From assembly GCA_029204225.1 (NCBI GenBank), contig MU832597.1:1-64000 (forward strand): DNA of 64,000 nucleotides, given 5' to 3'. Shown here piece by piece: positions 26,461-39,700 of the stretch. Source of the stretch: Diphasiastrum complanatum (lineage: Eukaryota; Streptophyta; Lycopodiopsida; Lycopodiales; Lycopodiaceae). The position numbers were made by a program, and so were the translations under genes. A model generated the notes under the pieces. It worked only from the letters and a program-made list of their open reading frames with translations. It searched no databases and had not been told where the DNA came from. Numbering within the stretch: the stretch's first letter is position 1; each line of letters opens with the position of its first letter.

Positions 26461-26920
26461 TTCAACAGTGACTCTGATTTGTTTTCTGATCCTACTATTG
26501 GCTTCATTATCTCTGATGCTAACTTAGTAGCATCGGTATACTCCTTGTACCAGAAGTAATTTGGACTCAAACTCGGGACATAAGTCGTTCAAGATAGTGC
26601 TCCTTCATACACAGTAGGTTTTTGGTGTAGTTTGTGGAAGTTGAGCATCTACGAGGTGCTTTGATAATGCTTTGCACTTGACAAGCTCAGTGGGCCCATG
26701 AGGACTATACTCTTTGCTAAAGCAGAAGATGTTGTTGTCTGGGAATTGTCCAATATAGTGAGCAAGGGACACATCTAGCCTTTGCTTTGTTTGGCCCTCA
26801 TGAAATTTTTTTTCCCTCAATGCAAAACTATCAATCTCCACTGCATATTTTATTAAATTGTATAAGAATGTTATAACTACAACGAACACATTACAAAATG
26901 GAAATAAGCATGTGTCGAGA
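26461..26920 (-). other. Unrecognised minus-strand open frame region
   Basis: A 94-codon minus-strand frame (26605-26889) has protein-like composition, including HYIGQFPDNNIFCFSKEYS and GPTELVKCKALSKHL. No start context, splice partner or family can be assigned. It could be an exon or a transposon remnant. Confidence 0.25.
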
Positions 26921-27309
26921 GCTCACCCGTGCTGATGGAAGAAGTCGCGCTCGGGCGCTTTGCAGTTTCAATTCCAAGCGATTGGAGAGACAAATCCTTT
27001 GCAGACAACTTAAATATGGGACGAGTTATTGTAAGTGGCAGAGTAGCCTTGCTGCTACGATCCACTGAGATTCAGCCTCGTGTCCCAGACATTTGTGCCA
27101 TTGTCAAGTCCACAGGAAAGGGCTCGTGGGGTCAGGTTGGGGACTTGGCACCTGCGGAGGGGACCGTGAGGGGATTCGCCAAGGGTGCAAGGAAAGGTCC
27201 GAGGCATGCAAAAACATCCAAGTGCCCAGGTCGTCACCGCACGTAGGAGTCGGTATCCGGCCCAAGCAACTGGGCGAGGTGTCGAGACGAATTTTTCGGG
27301 GCTGTGGCA

Positions 27310-27615
27310 GAGGCGAGAGCTCCGAGCGCAGGCGGTGCCGGACGAGTGCCGTGAGTGGGGGAGGGCCGAGCGGCCGGGGCGGGGGCACCGAGCGCAGGCG
27401 GCGCCAGACGCGTTCGGGATTGGCACCGGAACGCCGCGCTCCCAGGAGCGCCTGGACGAGCGTGCGACGCCGGACGCGTTCGGGATTGGCGCCGGGACGT
27501 CGTGCTCCTAAGGGCGCCTGGACGCGCGGGCGGTGTCGGATGTGTTCGGGTTTGGCGCCGGGACGCCGCGCTCCCAAGGAGCGCCTGGACGCGCGCGCGG
27601 CGCCGGACGCGTTCT
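27310..27615. repeat. GC-rich ~66-bp minisatellite
   Basis: Units beginning GCCTGGACG occur at 27450, 27516 and 27583, spacings of 66 and 67 bp. A further diverged unit lies around 27384-27449 and partial copies lie to its left. Each contains GCGCCGGACGCGTTCGGG-like sequence. It is strongly GC- and CpG-rich in an otherwise AT-rich region. Long open frames on both strands here are products of the repeat, not genes. Confidence 0.9.
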
Positions 27616-27689
27616 GGAGTAACGAAATTCGCAGACAAGAGTAAAACTCAAAAATAAACTGTTGAATCAAAACATACTATTGTAGATTT

Positions 27690-28815
27690 TGATAGAAAAT
27701 TTTCACTGAGAAAATATTGATTTTTTTTTTTTGAATTCGCTAGAAATCGTTTAGACTACGGATGATTTCGTGGTATGGTCGACGATTTCTGATATCGAAT
27801 TTTCACTGTCAAAATATTGATTTTTTAATTTTTTTGGATTTTTGTTGTAAATGACAGAATTCGTAGAGGACGTACAGAAATCGTTCAGATTGTGGACAAT
27901 TTCATGGTATGGTCCACGATTTCTGATACTGAATTTTTTATTTTATATTTTTTAGAATTCGTTACAAATCGTTCAAACTACGGACGATTTTGGATATAGT
28001 CGACGATTTATGATAACGAGATTTCACTATCAAAATATTGATTTTTTAATTTTTTTGGATTTTTTGTAAAGGACAAAATTCGTAGAGGATGTATAGAAAT
28101 CGTTCAGATTGTGGGCGATTTCATAGTATAGTCAACGATTTCTGATAAGAAATTCTTTTTGTTTTTTTAGAATTCGCTAGAAATCGTTCAAACTATGGAC
28201 GATTTTGTGATATGGTCGACGATTTTTGATAACGAGTTTTCACTATCAAAATATTGATTTTTTAAATTTTTTGATTTTTTTTGTAAATGATAGAATTCGT
28301 AGAGGATATATACAAATTGTTCAGACTGTGGATGATTTCATGGTATGGTCCATGATTTCTGATATGGAATTTTTTTTTATAAATTTGTTAGAAATCGTTC
28401 AGACTACGAACGATTTTGTGGTATGGTTGACGATTTCTGATAACGAGTTTTCATTGTCAAAATATTGATTTTTTAATTTTTTTGGATTTTCTGTAAAGGA
28501 TAGAATTCGCATAGGATGTATAGAAATCGTTCAGACTGTGGACGATTTCATGGTATGGTCCACGATTTCTGATACTGAATTTTTTAAATATATATATATA
28601 TATTTTGTTTTAGAATTCTTCAAAAATCGTTCAAACTACAGACGATTTCGAGGTATGGCCGAAGATTTCTGATAAGGAGTTTTCACTGTCAAAATATTGA
28701 TTTTTTTAATTTTTTTGAATTTTTTGTAAAGAACAGAATTCTCAGAGGATGTATAGAAATCGTTTACACTGTGGGCGATTTCGTGGTATGGTCGACAATT
28801 TCTGAAATGGAAGTT
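27690..28815. repeat. AT-rich satellite array of alternating long and short monomers
   Basis: Ten copies of a GAAATCGTTCA-type core start near 27743, 27877, 27963, 28096, 28180, 28313, 28391, 28523, 28622 and 28756. Spacings alternate 132-134 bp and 78-99 bp, giving five dimers of about 211-233 bp. Each core has the form GAAATCG, about 13 bp, CGATTTC, about 13 bp, CGATTTC, an inverted repeat plus a direct repeat. The long spacer carries TCACTGTCAAAATATTGA. Nothing is coded here. Confidence 0.92.
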
Positions 28816-29159
28816 TTGCTGACAAACAAAAATAATAGTGGACAAAGTGATTTCTGACATAAAACAAGCTAAATCTTTGAGATAAAATTCGTAGAGCTGC
28901 TGTAGGACTGATCTTTCATAGATCTAGCCTCAGTGAGGCCGATGAATTTCGAGGGGTGGAAAACAAAGGATTTTGACAGTAAAACAATGGGTTTTCAGAA
29001 AATCTAAGTAGGGTCAGAAATTGTGGAGGTGGTAGGATGAAAGATGATGATAGCTCGACGAATTCTGATATACCTGATTGGTCGAAAAAAATGTCACTTG
29101 GGCCACTTCTTTCAAAGAAAATGCCCAAGTTGACACTTTTGTTGCTTTCATGCCCTGGG
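28816..29159. other. Spacer, nothing recognised
   Basis: Short frames only. It separates the satellite array from the copia remnant. Confidence 0.4.
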
Positions 29160-29945
29160 TGGCTATTTCAGCCCATAAAGTACCTTATAAATTTTACATA
29201 CAAGGTGTTGCTTACCTCTAACTTCATACCCCTCTGGCTGTGACATATAGATTTTCTCTTCAATGGTTTTGAAAGTGGTCTGGACATCCATTTGATGGAC
29301 TGCGAGATCTGCTGCAGCTGCAAAGGAAAGTAATAGTTGGATCAAAGCATGCTTGACAACTGGGTTGAAGGTCTTGGAATAATCCAGATCCGAAATTTTG
29401 GAATAACCTTTGGCGACCAACCTGGCTTTGTATTGATTCAGTCTTACTTCAGCATCATACTTCACCTTGAATATTCATTTTCATGGAATCGGATTTCGAC
29501 CCTTTGGAAGCTCAGTATCCATGTTTGATTCTCTATCAAAGAATCGAATTCTATGTCCATCGCTGCTTTCCATTGATCAACATCAGTTGTAGACATTGCC
29601 TCTTAAACTGTGTTTGATTTCTCCACAAAGTAGCAGACTGCATCATCTATAAATCGGGATGGAGGTTGTCTGGGTCGATTCGACCTTCTTGGCTAAATTT
29701 TGACCCCCTGATGTGATTCGACCCATTGAGGTTCTAACTCATTTTCCGAGTTAGTATGGATTTTCTGGTTTTTGATCTTGGAGCTATTTTCGATACATGG
29801 ATCGGAAATTTCTTAAATACTTGGATAAAAAATTTCTCGAGCTTTTCCCTTGTAGTTGATTTCCACAAAAATGACATTTCTACTGGTGTATGCCTTTTGG
29901 GTGTCCAGATTGTAGAGCTTGTATGCCTTGTGATCAGTGGGAACT
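29160..29945 (-). pseudogene. Ty1/copia integrase end-RT remnant
   Basis: Minus strand: near 29.85-29.94 kb the copia integrase C-terminal pattern (KAYKLYNLDTQKAY, RNVIFVE), then RT at 29163-29465 with [41 protein letters not shown] and VCKIYKVLYGLK. The frame is interrupted between these parts, and the catalytic YVDD segment and RNase H are absent. It is an old truncated insertion. Confidence 0.85.
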
Positions 29946-32900
29946 AAACATAAGCTTAAGCGAGGGCAGTGGAGGATCGGAATTGCCACAGTTAGCAGCA
30001 GAATAATCAAGATAAATGATTCATACAGATGCACAGTAGAACGATACAATAGTGAGACTGTAACTGCACTTTGATTAATATCAACAATTAGTACAATTGC
30101 TTGAAGTGATAACTTCAGCTTGTTGAGTGTGATAACGCTGACTACAAAAACTCAGATTAATTCAAAAGAAGTTCTCTGATGAAGATTAAGTCTTTCCATA
30201 GTTTATTTGTCTATTACAAAATATCTTCTACTTGTTAAATGTCTAATTAACATTAAATGTTATCTGCCTCATTTATTACAACCGCCTTTGAATGTACAAA
30301 GTGGGTGGACTGTTAACGCGGATTGGATTTCTAACCGACAGGATTGAAATTTACATTGTATCAAAAATATACAAAGACTCAAGAAATTATACAATGACTC
30401 AAAAATTATGGATTTTCCAAGTCGATCTCGTATAGAGAAATTCTGATTTTAGGTATCGAAAAATTACGGATTTTTTGAGTTGATATGATATCAAAAAATT
30501 CTAAGAAATACGAGTCGAGTTTCTGATAAAAATTTGAGTCATCCCTTTTTGGGTTTTTCTTATATAAAAATATATAGCTTTCAAGATGCTCATTATCAAA
30601 TGAATTTGAGGTTGAGCATCGAATTCCAACAAAGGGTTGGTGCCATTTTGCAATCTCACTAATCCTGCCAACATCTCATCCTCTCGTAAGTTGAGGATAT
30701 GTTGCAAGTCATGCAGAAACAAATATTCTTGCCCACTAATTATCACTGGGCAAGGTCACGTATTTGTAGCATTTGATTGGTGTCATTCACGTCCTCCGAT
30801 TCAACGGATGTTGATGCCACTGAAGACATATGTCGTGCAAGTTCTGTTTATTTCTCGGGGGTTGATTCTTCTTCTGCTCCTTGCTCTTTCATTTCACTAA
30901 CCTTCACGCTAGGATCATGATTTTCTTCAACGATATTTGCAAGAAATTCATTCAGCAAAAAAATCACAATAATTTCACTTGACAAGAACTTTTTTCCTAC
31001 ACTTTTGAGATTAAAATTTACTTGTTGTCACGCGTTAACTATAAAAAGTGGTTGTTCCCCAGGTGGCTGATAAATCTGTTGAGTCGGGCAACAAAAGGTC
31101 TATCTCCTTTCTATATATATGCTAGCAAATTATACGAAATTCAAGAAATATCATAGCCAGGAATTCTTACCGAGTAAGGCATCAAATTCTCTTCTATATA
31201 CTCACTCACAAAACTGAAATCATCACTATTTGCTCGTAGAGTTGCCAGGGGATCTATTCTGGCAACATAACATAGATGCAATCTTTTGATCGAAAAATGT
31301 TGTGTCGACCAATAGATTTGCCAATTTTGTCTTCGAAGGATGCATTGTAAATGTAATGAGATAATACGAAAGACTAAAAATACGAGCAAAATCAAATAAA
31401 GTGGTCTTATATAGGAATTTTTTTTTCAAAAATAGACATGATTTTAAATTGGACCAAATAAGATCTATTTATAGTAATTAAGTAAATTATGCTACCATAC
31501 TTCACAACAATGTAATATTCTCAACATATTCTATTTAGTCATTGTGTGCTATTTGTGAAATGTTTATTGGTCAAAATATGAACCAACTATTCTTCCTCAT
31601 TCTTTTAATCTTCACAAAAAGTCAAAAAAATAAAAAATGACAATATGACATGGCACAATCACAAACTCAATAATCTCACCTATAATCCATCGTGGATTAT
31701 GTTCTACAGTACAGCATAATTAAAATAATTACCAAAATGCATAACTCATAACCAAAACATAAATCCTTTTTATAAACTTAAAATTACAAATCTTTTTTCT
31801 ATTTCTTCTAACATTAAAATGTGTATTAAGAACTTGCAACAAAATAATTTCCAAATTTTCAAAGCACAAAAAAACTACACAAAAAAATTTCTCACAACCA
31901 TTATATGAAATTCTTATTCATGCTATTATCAAATGCATAACTCATAACCAAAACATAAATCATATTACAAAACAAAACAAAATTCAACTACGACTACAAA
32001 TACAACCAAAACATCCTTTCATCAATGACCTACTTTTATATTCAAAGTTCACATTGAAGAAGTTTTTGTAAGTTGAACTTTGTCTTTCATCCATCTCCTA
32101 AATTCTTCATGGTCTCATTAGCAAATACTATCAAACATGTTGAAAGCCCATATTTTGCGTTTTTTTTTTTTGTTCTGTCTTGATTTGTTTTTTCTTGAGC
32201 TACACAATGTCATTATTACGCTTTTTGTAACAAAATACATTCACCAATAACACTCAATCTTTATCCAATTATAATTTTGTGATGCCATGAAACATATGTT
32301 TCGTGATTGATACTTTGCACTTGCATGCAAAGAAAGATTAAAAAAATAAATTACAAATTTAATCACTTTTTTCTAACATTAAAATGTCTATTGAAAACTT
32401 ATAGCGAACTAATTTCCAAATTTTCAAGCTACAAAATAATTACACAAAATTATTTCACACAACAATATCTAAAATGCCTTATCCAAATCCTAAAAAATTA
32501 GGATTCATGCTATTATTACATGGCAAGGCCTTTGTCGTATTATACCACATCGTTCTTGTTTTATAGAAGCAATTTTATAGCTACTTATCATTCCTTAATT
32601 GTCACTAATGAATGCTTAAATATATTCACTCTTATGCATTCGTTCAAATAATGATGATACTTTTGGATTTGTAATTGGTGAATGATTCGTTCTCATGCTT
32701 AATAACCTGATTGCATTGTTTTCAAATTTTGTATCAATTTGTTGTGATAAACAATTCAAAATAATCTTTGGAACTCATTTTTTCAATTGAAAAAGAAATG
32801 ATAAATAAATTTAAATGAAAATTTTATTTTATTTATTTATTGTTTAAACAATTTGGAGATTTTTGTAATTTCTTTGACATTTTCCATAGCGTTTTGCAAA

Positions 32901-34275
32901 TGACATTTTCAAATTCGAGAGAAAGGCAAATTTTCTAGTTTAAAAATTCGAGAGGAAAATCACTGCCTCTCAAAGCACCAACTTTTGCATGCTTAGACAT
33001 ATGGTGTTCTAACTTTTTTTTGCTAACAATCACTAACCTTTTCTAGAGCATGTCAAAACATGTTACAATTTCTTCTATTGTTTTCATGAATACAATTATA
33101 GACCAATTCATTGACTGATAAAACTTGTGAAGTTATATATCAGTATTTGATATTTTTTTTTAATTAGAAAAAAATTAAAATAAAATAGAAACTTTGTATT
33201 AATGTCAAATTAAATATATGTAAGCCAAGATATGTGATAACGAGAGTACCTCTTCAGACATAGTTTCAGGCATTTGAAACATTTTTTTAAAAGCTTCTAC
33301 GCAACCTCTATAATTCAATTATCAATATCGCATAGAGTTCCCTTGCCTTTTAAATTCGTATTCAATTTGAATGGGGACAAAATTGCGCCTAGCTAGTTAA
33401 ACTTATGAATGGCCTAATGGACCACGTAGCCTGTAGGTGCAGTTGTTAGACTTGAGATTGAGATTTCGTTTGCAGTTGGCTTTGGGCAACGTTTGAGGGC
33501 AGTGACAGATGAGGGCAACATGAAACGCACCTGAAATCCCCTGGACAGGCGGCGACAACTGAACTGGGTCTGGGCCAAACAGGCGAGTGTTAGAAAGATG
33601 CATCATGCGATTATGGGTAAGATCCAATGGGCCATGCATGCCTGGGTAGCGTAGCAGGATGGAGGTCTCCAAACTGATCGAGGAACGACCGCAAAACCTA
33701 AAGCTAGTGTAGGTGAGGGACCCTTAATGCTAGTATCTAGTTTTGACATCCCAAAGATCAGATCTTGAGGAAGCACCACTTATGCTTCTAAGTGTGCGAG
33801 GGATTAGCCTTTGGAAAGATGATACTGAGATGCAACTCTTCAAGATTTTAAAATTTTTGCAAGGCAAAAAAACTTCGGAAACATGCATTAAGAGTGTTGA
33901 CTTAAGTCTAGATTTTTTCTCCTGTTGGCATTTATTCTTGCTTAAGTGATAAATTTTTTCTCTGTGCCTTGTAAGAGTGCTTTCCAGCAGTTTTTTGTGC
34001 TGATAGGTTTTAAGTAATGTAGATAATATATTGCTTACAATATCCTTTTATTTTCTTCACCATGCTATTTTGTCTGTGATATCTCTTCAATTCTTGCAGC
34101 TATTCATTAGATTTTGGGGGACTGCCAAGTTCTGTTTTGAGTATCTGCTATCATTGAAGTTGGTTCAATTAGCCATTCTTCGTATTGAGGCTATTCAATG
34201 TTGATGTGATTGTCAAATAATCTGTGTCCTCACAATGGAGGACATAGTGTGGTACATAATACACATGACACATCC
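29946..34275. other. AT-rich region without recognised genes
   Basis: More than 4 kb of mostly AT-rich sequence. Open frames at 30501-30746 (minus), 33403-33672 (minus) and 33743-33949 (plus) show no motif I know. No structural RNA gene is seen. Confidence 0.45.
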
Positions 34276-34335
34276 TTCTACTAACAAGGTGATTGTTGGT
34301 AGAGATGTCATTTTTGATGAGGGGAATATTCCAAA
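34276..34335 (+). pseudogene. Tiny copia integrase C-terminal fragment
   Basis: A plus-strand frame reads NKVIVGRDVIFDEG, the conserved copia pattern at the integrase-RT linker (normally SRDVIF). Nothing recognisable continues on either side. It is a short relic. Confidence 0.45.
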
Positions 34336-35634
34336 AGTGTCCATATGCACCTAATTCAGTGTTTCCTGCCTTTCAGAATCAAAAGAATGGATTTTTGGGC
34401 AGTTTCAGATCGGATTGGGATTTCAGGGCTATCAAAACGTATCGCATTTCGGAATTTTAGGTCGTTCTGGAGGCAGAATGTTTATTTAATTTTTTTTTCT
34501 GGGTTTTCTTTGTAAATTTTTTTAGGTGTCTTAGAGAAAAAAAAGCCTAGAAAGTTCAAAAAACAATGATAGATATTAGATATTAGGAATACTAAATTAT
34601 ACCCGTGGTTGCATTAGAACCAAGTTTGCTTTGCCAAATTTTTCGATCACGCAAAGCATTAAATAACATGTTACATTGAACAACCCTTCTACATCTACAC
34701 TCTATCACCATGGGACTATCATCATCCATGCACTTCTGACATATCTTTAAGTCCTATTGGGGACTCTTGTACCGAGTTGCACATCAGTGTTGTGTTCTTT
34801 AACGCATATGGAATGAGCAATTACTGGTAACTGAAGCAAGCTTAATCCAAATTCCAAACTTCAAAGTGACAAAACTTGATCCTCATGAGGTTTGATTTCC
34901 TCTCACCCCTTCCTCAACACTCTAGATTTTTAACATGAAAAGCTTTGGCTTTGATATCAGTATCACTAAGAAGGCATGACAAGAAGTCACTAACTTGGCT
35001 TAGATGCCTTGCATTCAATGGAAGTTTCTAGATTTTGAAATCTACTATTGCTCCTAGTTTGTGTGTCTCCTACTCAGGTTCCAATGGTTGGCTATAGAAT
35101 TTTTTTTTTGGGGTTCTGACGTTGCGGAATGCTCATTGCGGAATGTTATGCTTCCGAAATGTCATTCCGACAAAACTCAGCTTACAATCGATTCCAGTCA
35201 TTTAGAATGAGAGAATGGGATTTAGATCTTGATATAAGTGCTAATTTTTCATGACTTGAATTGAATTGAATCAGATGAACTGGCTCAAATTTTGAATTTT
35301 CGCCTGAATTTGGATAAATTGGAGAATTAGGAAACATTGACCTAACTTTCTCTAGTCATCATGTGCCTCATTATCATGACTTCTCCACTTTGTTCTGCAG
35401 TTCATGTCCCATGCTGTAACAATGTTAAGGTTGGTTCCATCATTTTCAGCCTCTCGACACAACCTCTCCTCCTCCTCCTCTCTCTCTCTCTCTCTCTCTC
35501 ACTAAAAAAACCCATAAACTTTCCGTGTTCAAGACCATCTCCACTTACATGGCTTTGCTTATGTGACACATTCTCCCTCCATTTTTGTGATTCACATGAC
35601 AATGAAAGAAAATTGGTGCATTGTAAAAGGAGGA
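34336..35634. other. No recognised gene; CT microsatellite near the right end
   Basis: Only short frames. A (CT)n tract lies at about 35475-35502. Confidence 0.5.
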
Positions 35635-36402
35635 GAGAGAGAGAAAGAAAGCTTTATTAATGTCTTTTCCATGCCAAAAGGCATATAAGACTAATGAAGT
35701 ACATGTCATGTATGTGGTAACCATGGGAGCGTATAAAAACGTCTCCAAACTGTAATAAAGAAAACATTTACTGCAAACTAAAATAGACACGTATGCGAGA
35801 ATGCGCATAATAATAATCATATGTATCTAGGGTAAGATGTCAAGGCTGTGCTGCTGCTGTAAAAAGATGTAATGCGAGCCACAGAATGGGAAAGCACTGG
35901 AGCCTGCCGGCGGCGTTTGTGAGCATGAGCACGTGCATGTGTAGTAGTAGTAGTACGCCCCTACGTAGAATGTCTAGTAATCCTGGTGGTAACATGATGG
36001 TGGGAGGTACACTGTCTTTGATCTCTATGAGCATGAGAGCGGCCAACATCCTCGTCGTCATCCTCATCATAATCCTCATCCTCAGGTACTAAATCAGGCG
36101 ATCGCCGTGGAGATATGGCGATAGGTGAGTCGGTAGGAACTGTGTACAGGCTAGTAGCATAATCAGTCCATATGCGGAGGTCTTCCAAGAGAGGTGGTGG
36201 AGAGCGAGGAATGAACTCGCACCAGAAAGCGCCCGAAGAAGAGTTGAAAAGAAGGTCAATGAGACGTTCCCTTCAGAATCATCATGGGAGCATTTCTTAC
36301 GGTGGAGAGCACGATGGTAGGAGCGTCGGGAAGATCGAAGCAGATGTGGGGCATGGATGCGTGAGTGGGTTACTGACTGATGGAGAGAGCGACACTCAGT
36401 AT
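35635..36402 (-). mobile_element. LINE, 3' half (RT-deleted copy)
   Basis: Minus-strand continuation of the LINE whose 5' half is at 42613-44342; the gypsy element splits the two. Just left of the gypsy insertion the frame continues the endonuclease C-terminal region, then jumps to an acidic tail ([35 protein letters not shown]) without any RT domain. The 3' UTR ends with GACATTAATAAAGC then CTTTC and a TC tract at about 35633-35650, matching the plus-strand LINE end at 56.48-56.53 kb. Confidence 0.75.
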
Positions 36403-36407
36403 CGTAC
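36403..36407. repeat. Target-site duplication CGTAC (left)
   Basis: CGTAC directly left of the gypsy LTR; the identical 5 bp follow the other LTR at 42608-42612. A 5-bp duplication is the normal signature of Ty3/gypsy integration. Confidence 0.95.
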
Positions 36408-36765
36408 TGTAATAGATCCTAACACCACAGTAGGGCAAACACTAATTGATCCACCCAACCTTGCCTACTCCCTGATATAGAGTAAGCCCCTCCTGGCCCA
36501 GTGTGAGGACTGGTAGCATGCTACTGCCAAGTGTCGGCCACGTGGCACTGACGTGGCCGACTGCACGTCGGGACCCAACTGGGGGCCCTATCCTGCTGAC
36601 AGGGTCCCTAGGCTGTGTTAGGCCCGCCATGGCTATGGACCGTGCTGGGGCACACTACTCACACTGTCTTGCCCTGTTGGTCATGTACGCTGGACACGAC
36701 CCTGACTGTGGTATCTGACCTATCTGTGTTCTCTAGGGTTCGGCACTGGTTACGAGCTCGTAACA
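36408..36765 (-). repeat. 3' LTR of gypsy element
   Basis: 358 bp, plus-strand ends TGTAATAG and CGTAACA, that is TGT...ACA. Identical to the other LTR except G at 36495 versus A at 42337. Confidence 0.97.
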
Positions 36766-36781
36766 CTCCCTCCCCCTTAAG
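36766..36781 (-). promoter_or_regulatory. Polypurine tract
   Basis: On the element strand CTTAAGGGGGAGGGAG abuts the 3' LTR. This is the expected primer site for plus-strand DNA synthesis. Confidence 0.93.
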
Positions 36782-39700
36782 AACCGTCTTGGTCCTCTAA
36801 GACAAAGTCTGGAAAAATCTTGCGAAGGACGCTGCCTCTTTCCCAAGTGGCATTCTCAACAGGCTGATCATTCCACTTAACCAGATATTCTCGGTATAGA
36901 GTATGACGAGTCTGCGTCTCTCTACTATCAAGAATTTCCTCTGGTTCATGTGGAGGTTGTTGAGGATCCAATGGGAGAACTAGAACACTGTCCCCTACCA
37001 GATTATCTGATCTGGTTAAGGCTTTTCGTAACTGACTTACATGAAAAACTGGAAAAACCTTACTGCTGTGTGGGAGTTCTAGTTCATAGGTGACCTCGCC
37101 TAGTCTCCTACTGATGGTAAAGGGACCACAATACCTTGGAGACAACTTAGCACACACTCCTGATTTGAGGGTTTTAGAGTCAACTGGGACTCTCAAGTAG
37201 ACTTTCTCACCAGTGGAGAACTGCACATCTCGTCTGTGTGGATCTGCATAATGCCTGGCTCGATCCTGGGATTGTCTAATGCTACGCTTAGCATGTTCTA
37301 TCATCTGGTTTAGGTCTTCTAAAAAGTTTCTGGCTGCTTCAACTTTTTCTTGTTTAAACCCTACAGCTGTGGGTGAGCGTGGCTGAAAACCGTACATCAG
37401 CATAAATGGGCTGTATCCCGTAGCTGAATGTTTGGTACTGTTGTAAGCAAACTCTAATATTGAGAGATACTCCTCCCAATTAGTCTGCCTCTTGTTGACG
37501 TATGCACGAAGCATATCCTCCAGCACTTGATTTACCCTTTCTGTTTGACCGTCCGTCTGTGGATGGTCAGTGGTACTCATATTAAGTTTAGTATGGAGAT
37601 GATGGAATACTGCCTTCCAAAAATTTCCAGTAAACTTACTGTCCCGGTCGCTGACTATGCCGGAAGGTAGACCGTACAATTTAAATAGCCCGTCTACAAA
37701 CAACCTCGCTAACTCTGGAGCTCTAACGGTTGTTTTGGTCGGAATAAAATGAGCCATTTTGGTCAGACGGTCAACTGTGACCCATATAGCGTCATTACCC
37801 TTTTGGGTTTTAGGCAGGCCTACTATAAAATCCATGGAGATAACCAGCTGGTATTTCTAAGGGATGCAACAACCCTCCTGCCTTTAAACGCTCTGCTTTA
37901 TTTACTTGACATTTCTGGCAACTGGTTACATACTGGTGGACGTCCTTTTTCATACTGGGCCAGAAAAATTGCCTACGAAGAAGCTCATAGGTCTTCTGTA
38001 TGCTTGGGTGTCCCGCGCTAGGATTGTCATGACATTCATATAGGACCTGCTGCCTATAATCCTCTGAATTGGGGACACATACTCTATCTCTATAGAGCAA
38101 GTACTCATCCTGAATGGAATACTGTTTCCATTTGAATCCTTGAGTCAACTGACCCTCAACCACTGGGGTTTGCTTGGGTAATACAGGCTCAGAATCCTCA
38201 ACGTCATCTGACGACGTATACTCGGACTCATCATCATCCTCAACGGAAGCTGCCGTATTCTTGGATGAACTGGCACCAGCCCCGGGAACTGGTTCTGGAG
38301 TCTGTAACTGTCTGTTCTGGACTGAGTTCCAGATAATAGAGAAGAATGCATCATGCTGGCATTTCCCTCTCAAGGACTCGAGTAACTCATTACGAATCTG
38401 AGTAAAACTCAGCTCGTTTATCATAGGCATTCTGCTAAGGGCATCTGCTACTGTATTGAATTTTCCACGCCTATATCTGATAGACATGTCAAACTCTTGC
38501 ATCAACTCTGCCCAACGAGCTTTCCGACCTCTAAGCTCAGGTTGATTGCAAAGGTATCTGAGACTCTCATGGTCTGTCAGGACCTCAAAGTTGGCACCAT
38601 ACAAATAATGCCTCCAAGTCTTAAGGGCATGGACTATAGAAAAGAGTTCCTTTTCATAGGCACTGTACCTAGTCTGAGCTGGCTCGAGTTTTTTACTCTC
38701 GAACGCAACTGGTCATCCACCCTGAGTTAGCACAGCGCCTACTGCAAAGTCGCTAGCATCTGTTTCGACCACAAATGGCTGATTGGGGTCGACGACTTTT
38801 AAGACTGGTGCTGTAGCTAAGGCTGTTTTGAGAGCATCAAAGCTCTCCTGTTGTGCAGACTCCCAAATGAACTCCTTTCCCTTCCCCTTAAGAAGATTTG
38901 TCATAGGGACTGCTATCTGAGCATATTCCTTGACAAATCGTCTGTAATATCCCGCGAGACCAAGAAAGATTTGAAGTTCCAAAATATTCTGAGGTCTCAG
39001 CCAACTGAGTATGGCTTTAACCTTATTTGGGTCCATCTTAATCCCATCTGAAGAGATAATGTGACCCAAATATGCTACTTCTTCAACGAAGAATTCACAC
39101 TTGGATTGTTTAGCATAAAGCTTATGCTTTCTGAGCAGTCGAAACACCTTTCTGAGGTGTTTTAGATGCTCCTTCCTCGTTTTGCTGTAGACGAGGATGT
39201 CATCTAAAAATACGACCACAAACTTACCCAAGTATGGTCTGAGGACATTGTTCATCAAGGTCATAAAGGTAGCTGGAGCATTTGTGAGCCCAAATGGCAT
39301 CACCTTAAACTCATAATGACCGTGACGAGTCCTAAAAGCTGTTTTCGAGACATCTTCCGATTTTATACGGACTTGATGATATCCCGATCTAAGGTCTATT
39401 TTACTGAAAAACTTAGCCCCGTCGAGTTGATCAAACAACTCGTCTGCCCGAGGCATAGGGTATTTATTCTTAATTGTGACTTTATTGAGGGCTCTGTAAT
39501 CTACGCAAAGACGCATAGACCCCTCTTTCTTTTTCACCAATAGGACTGGTGAGGCCCATGGTGAACTACTGGTCTGAATTTGGCCTTTCCCAAGATAGTC
39601 TGTTAACTGCCTAGTTATTTCTTCATCCTCTGTTCGGCTGACCCGATACGGAGGTTTAGAAACAGGTGCTGTACCTGGTACTAGGTTTATTACATGATCT

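Noticed and set aside
27093-27670. Long overlapping open frames (up to 188 codons) on both strands, Arg/Pro/Gly-rich
   Set aside because: They follow the GC-rich 66-bp minisatellite in several frames at once; stop codons are simply rare in such sequence.
36503-36718. Open frame repeated identically at 42345-42560
   Set aside because: It is the same frame read through both LTR copies; LTRs do not encode protein here.
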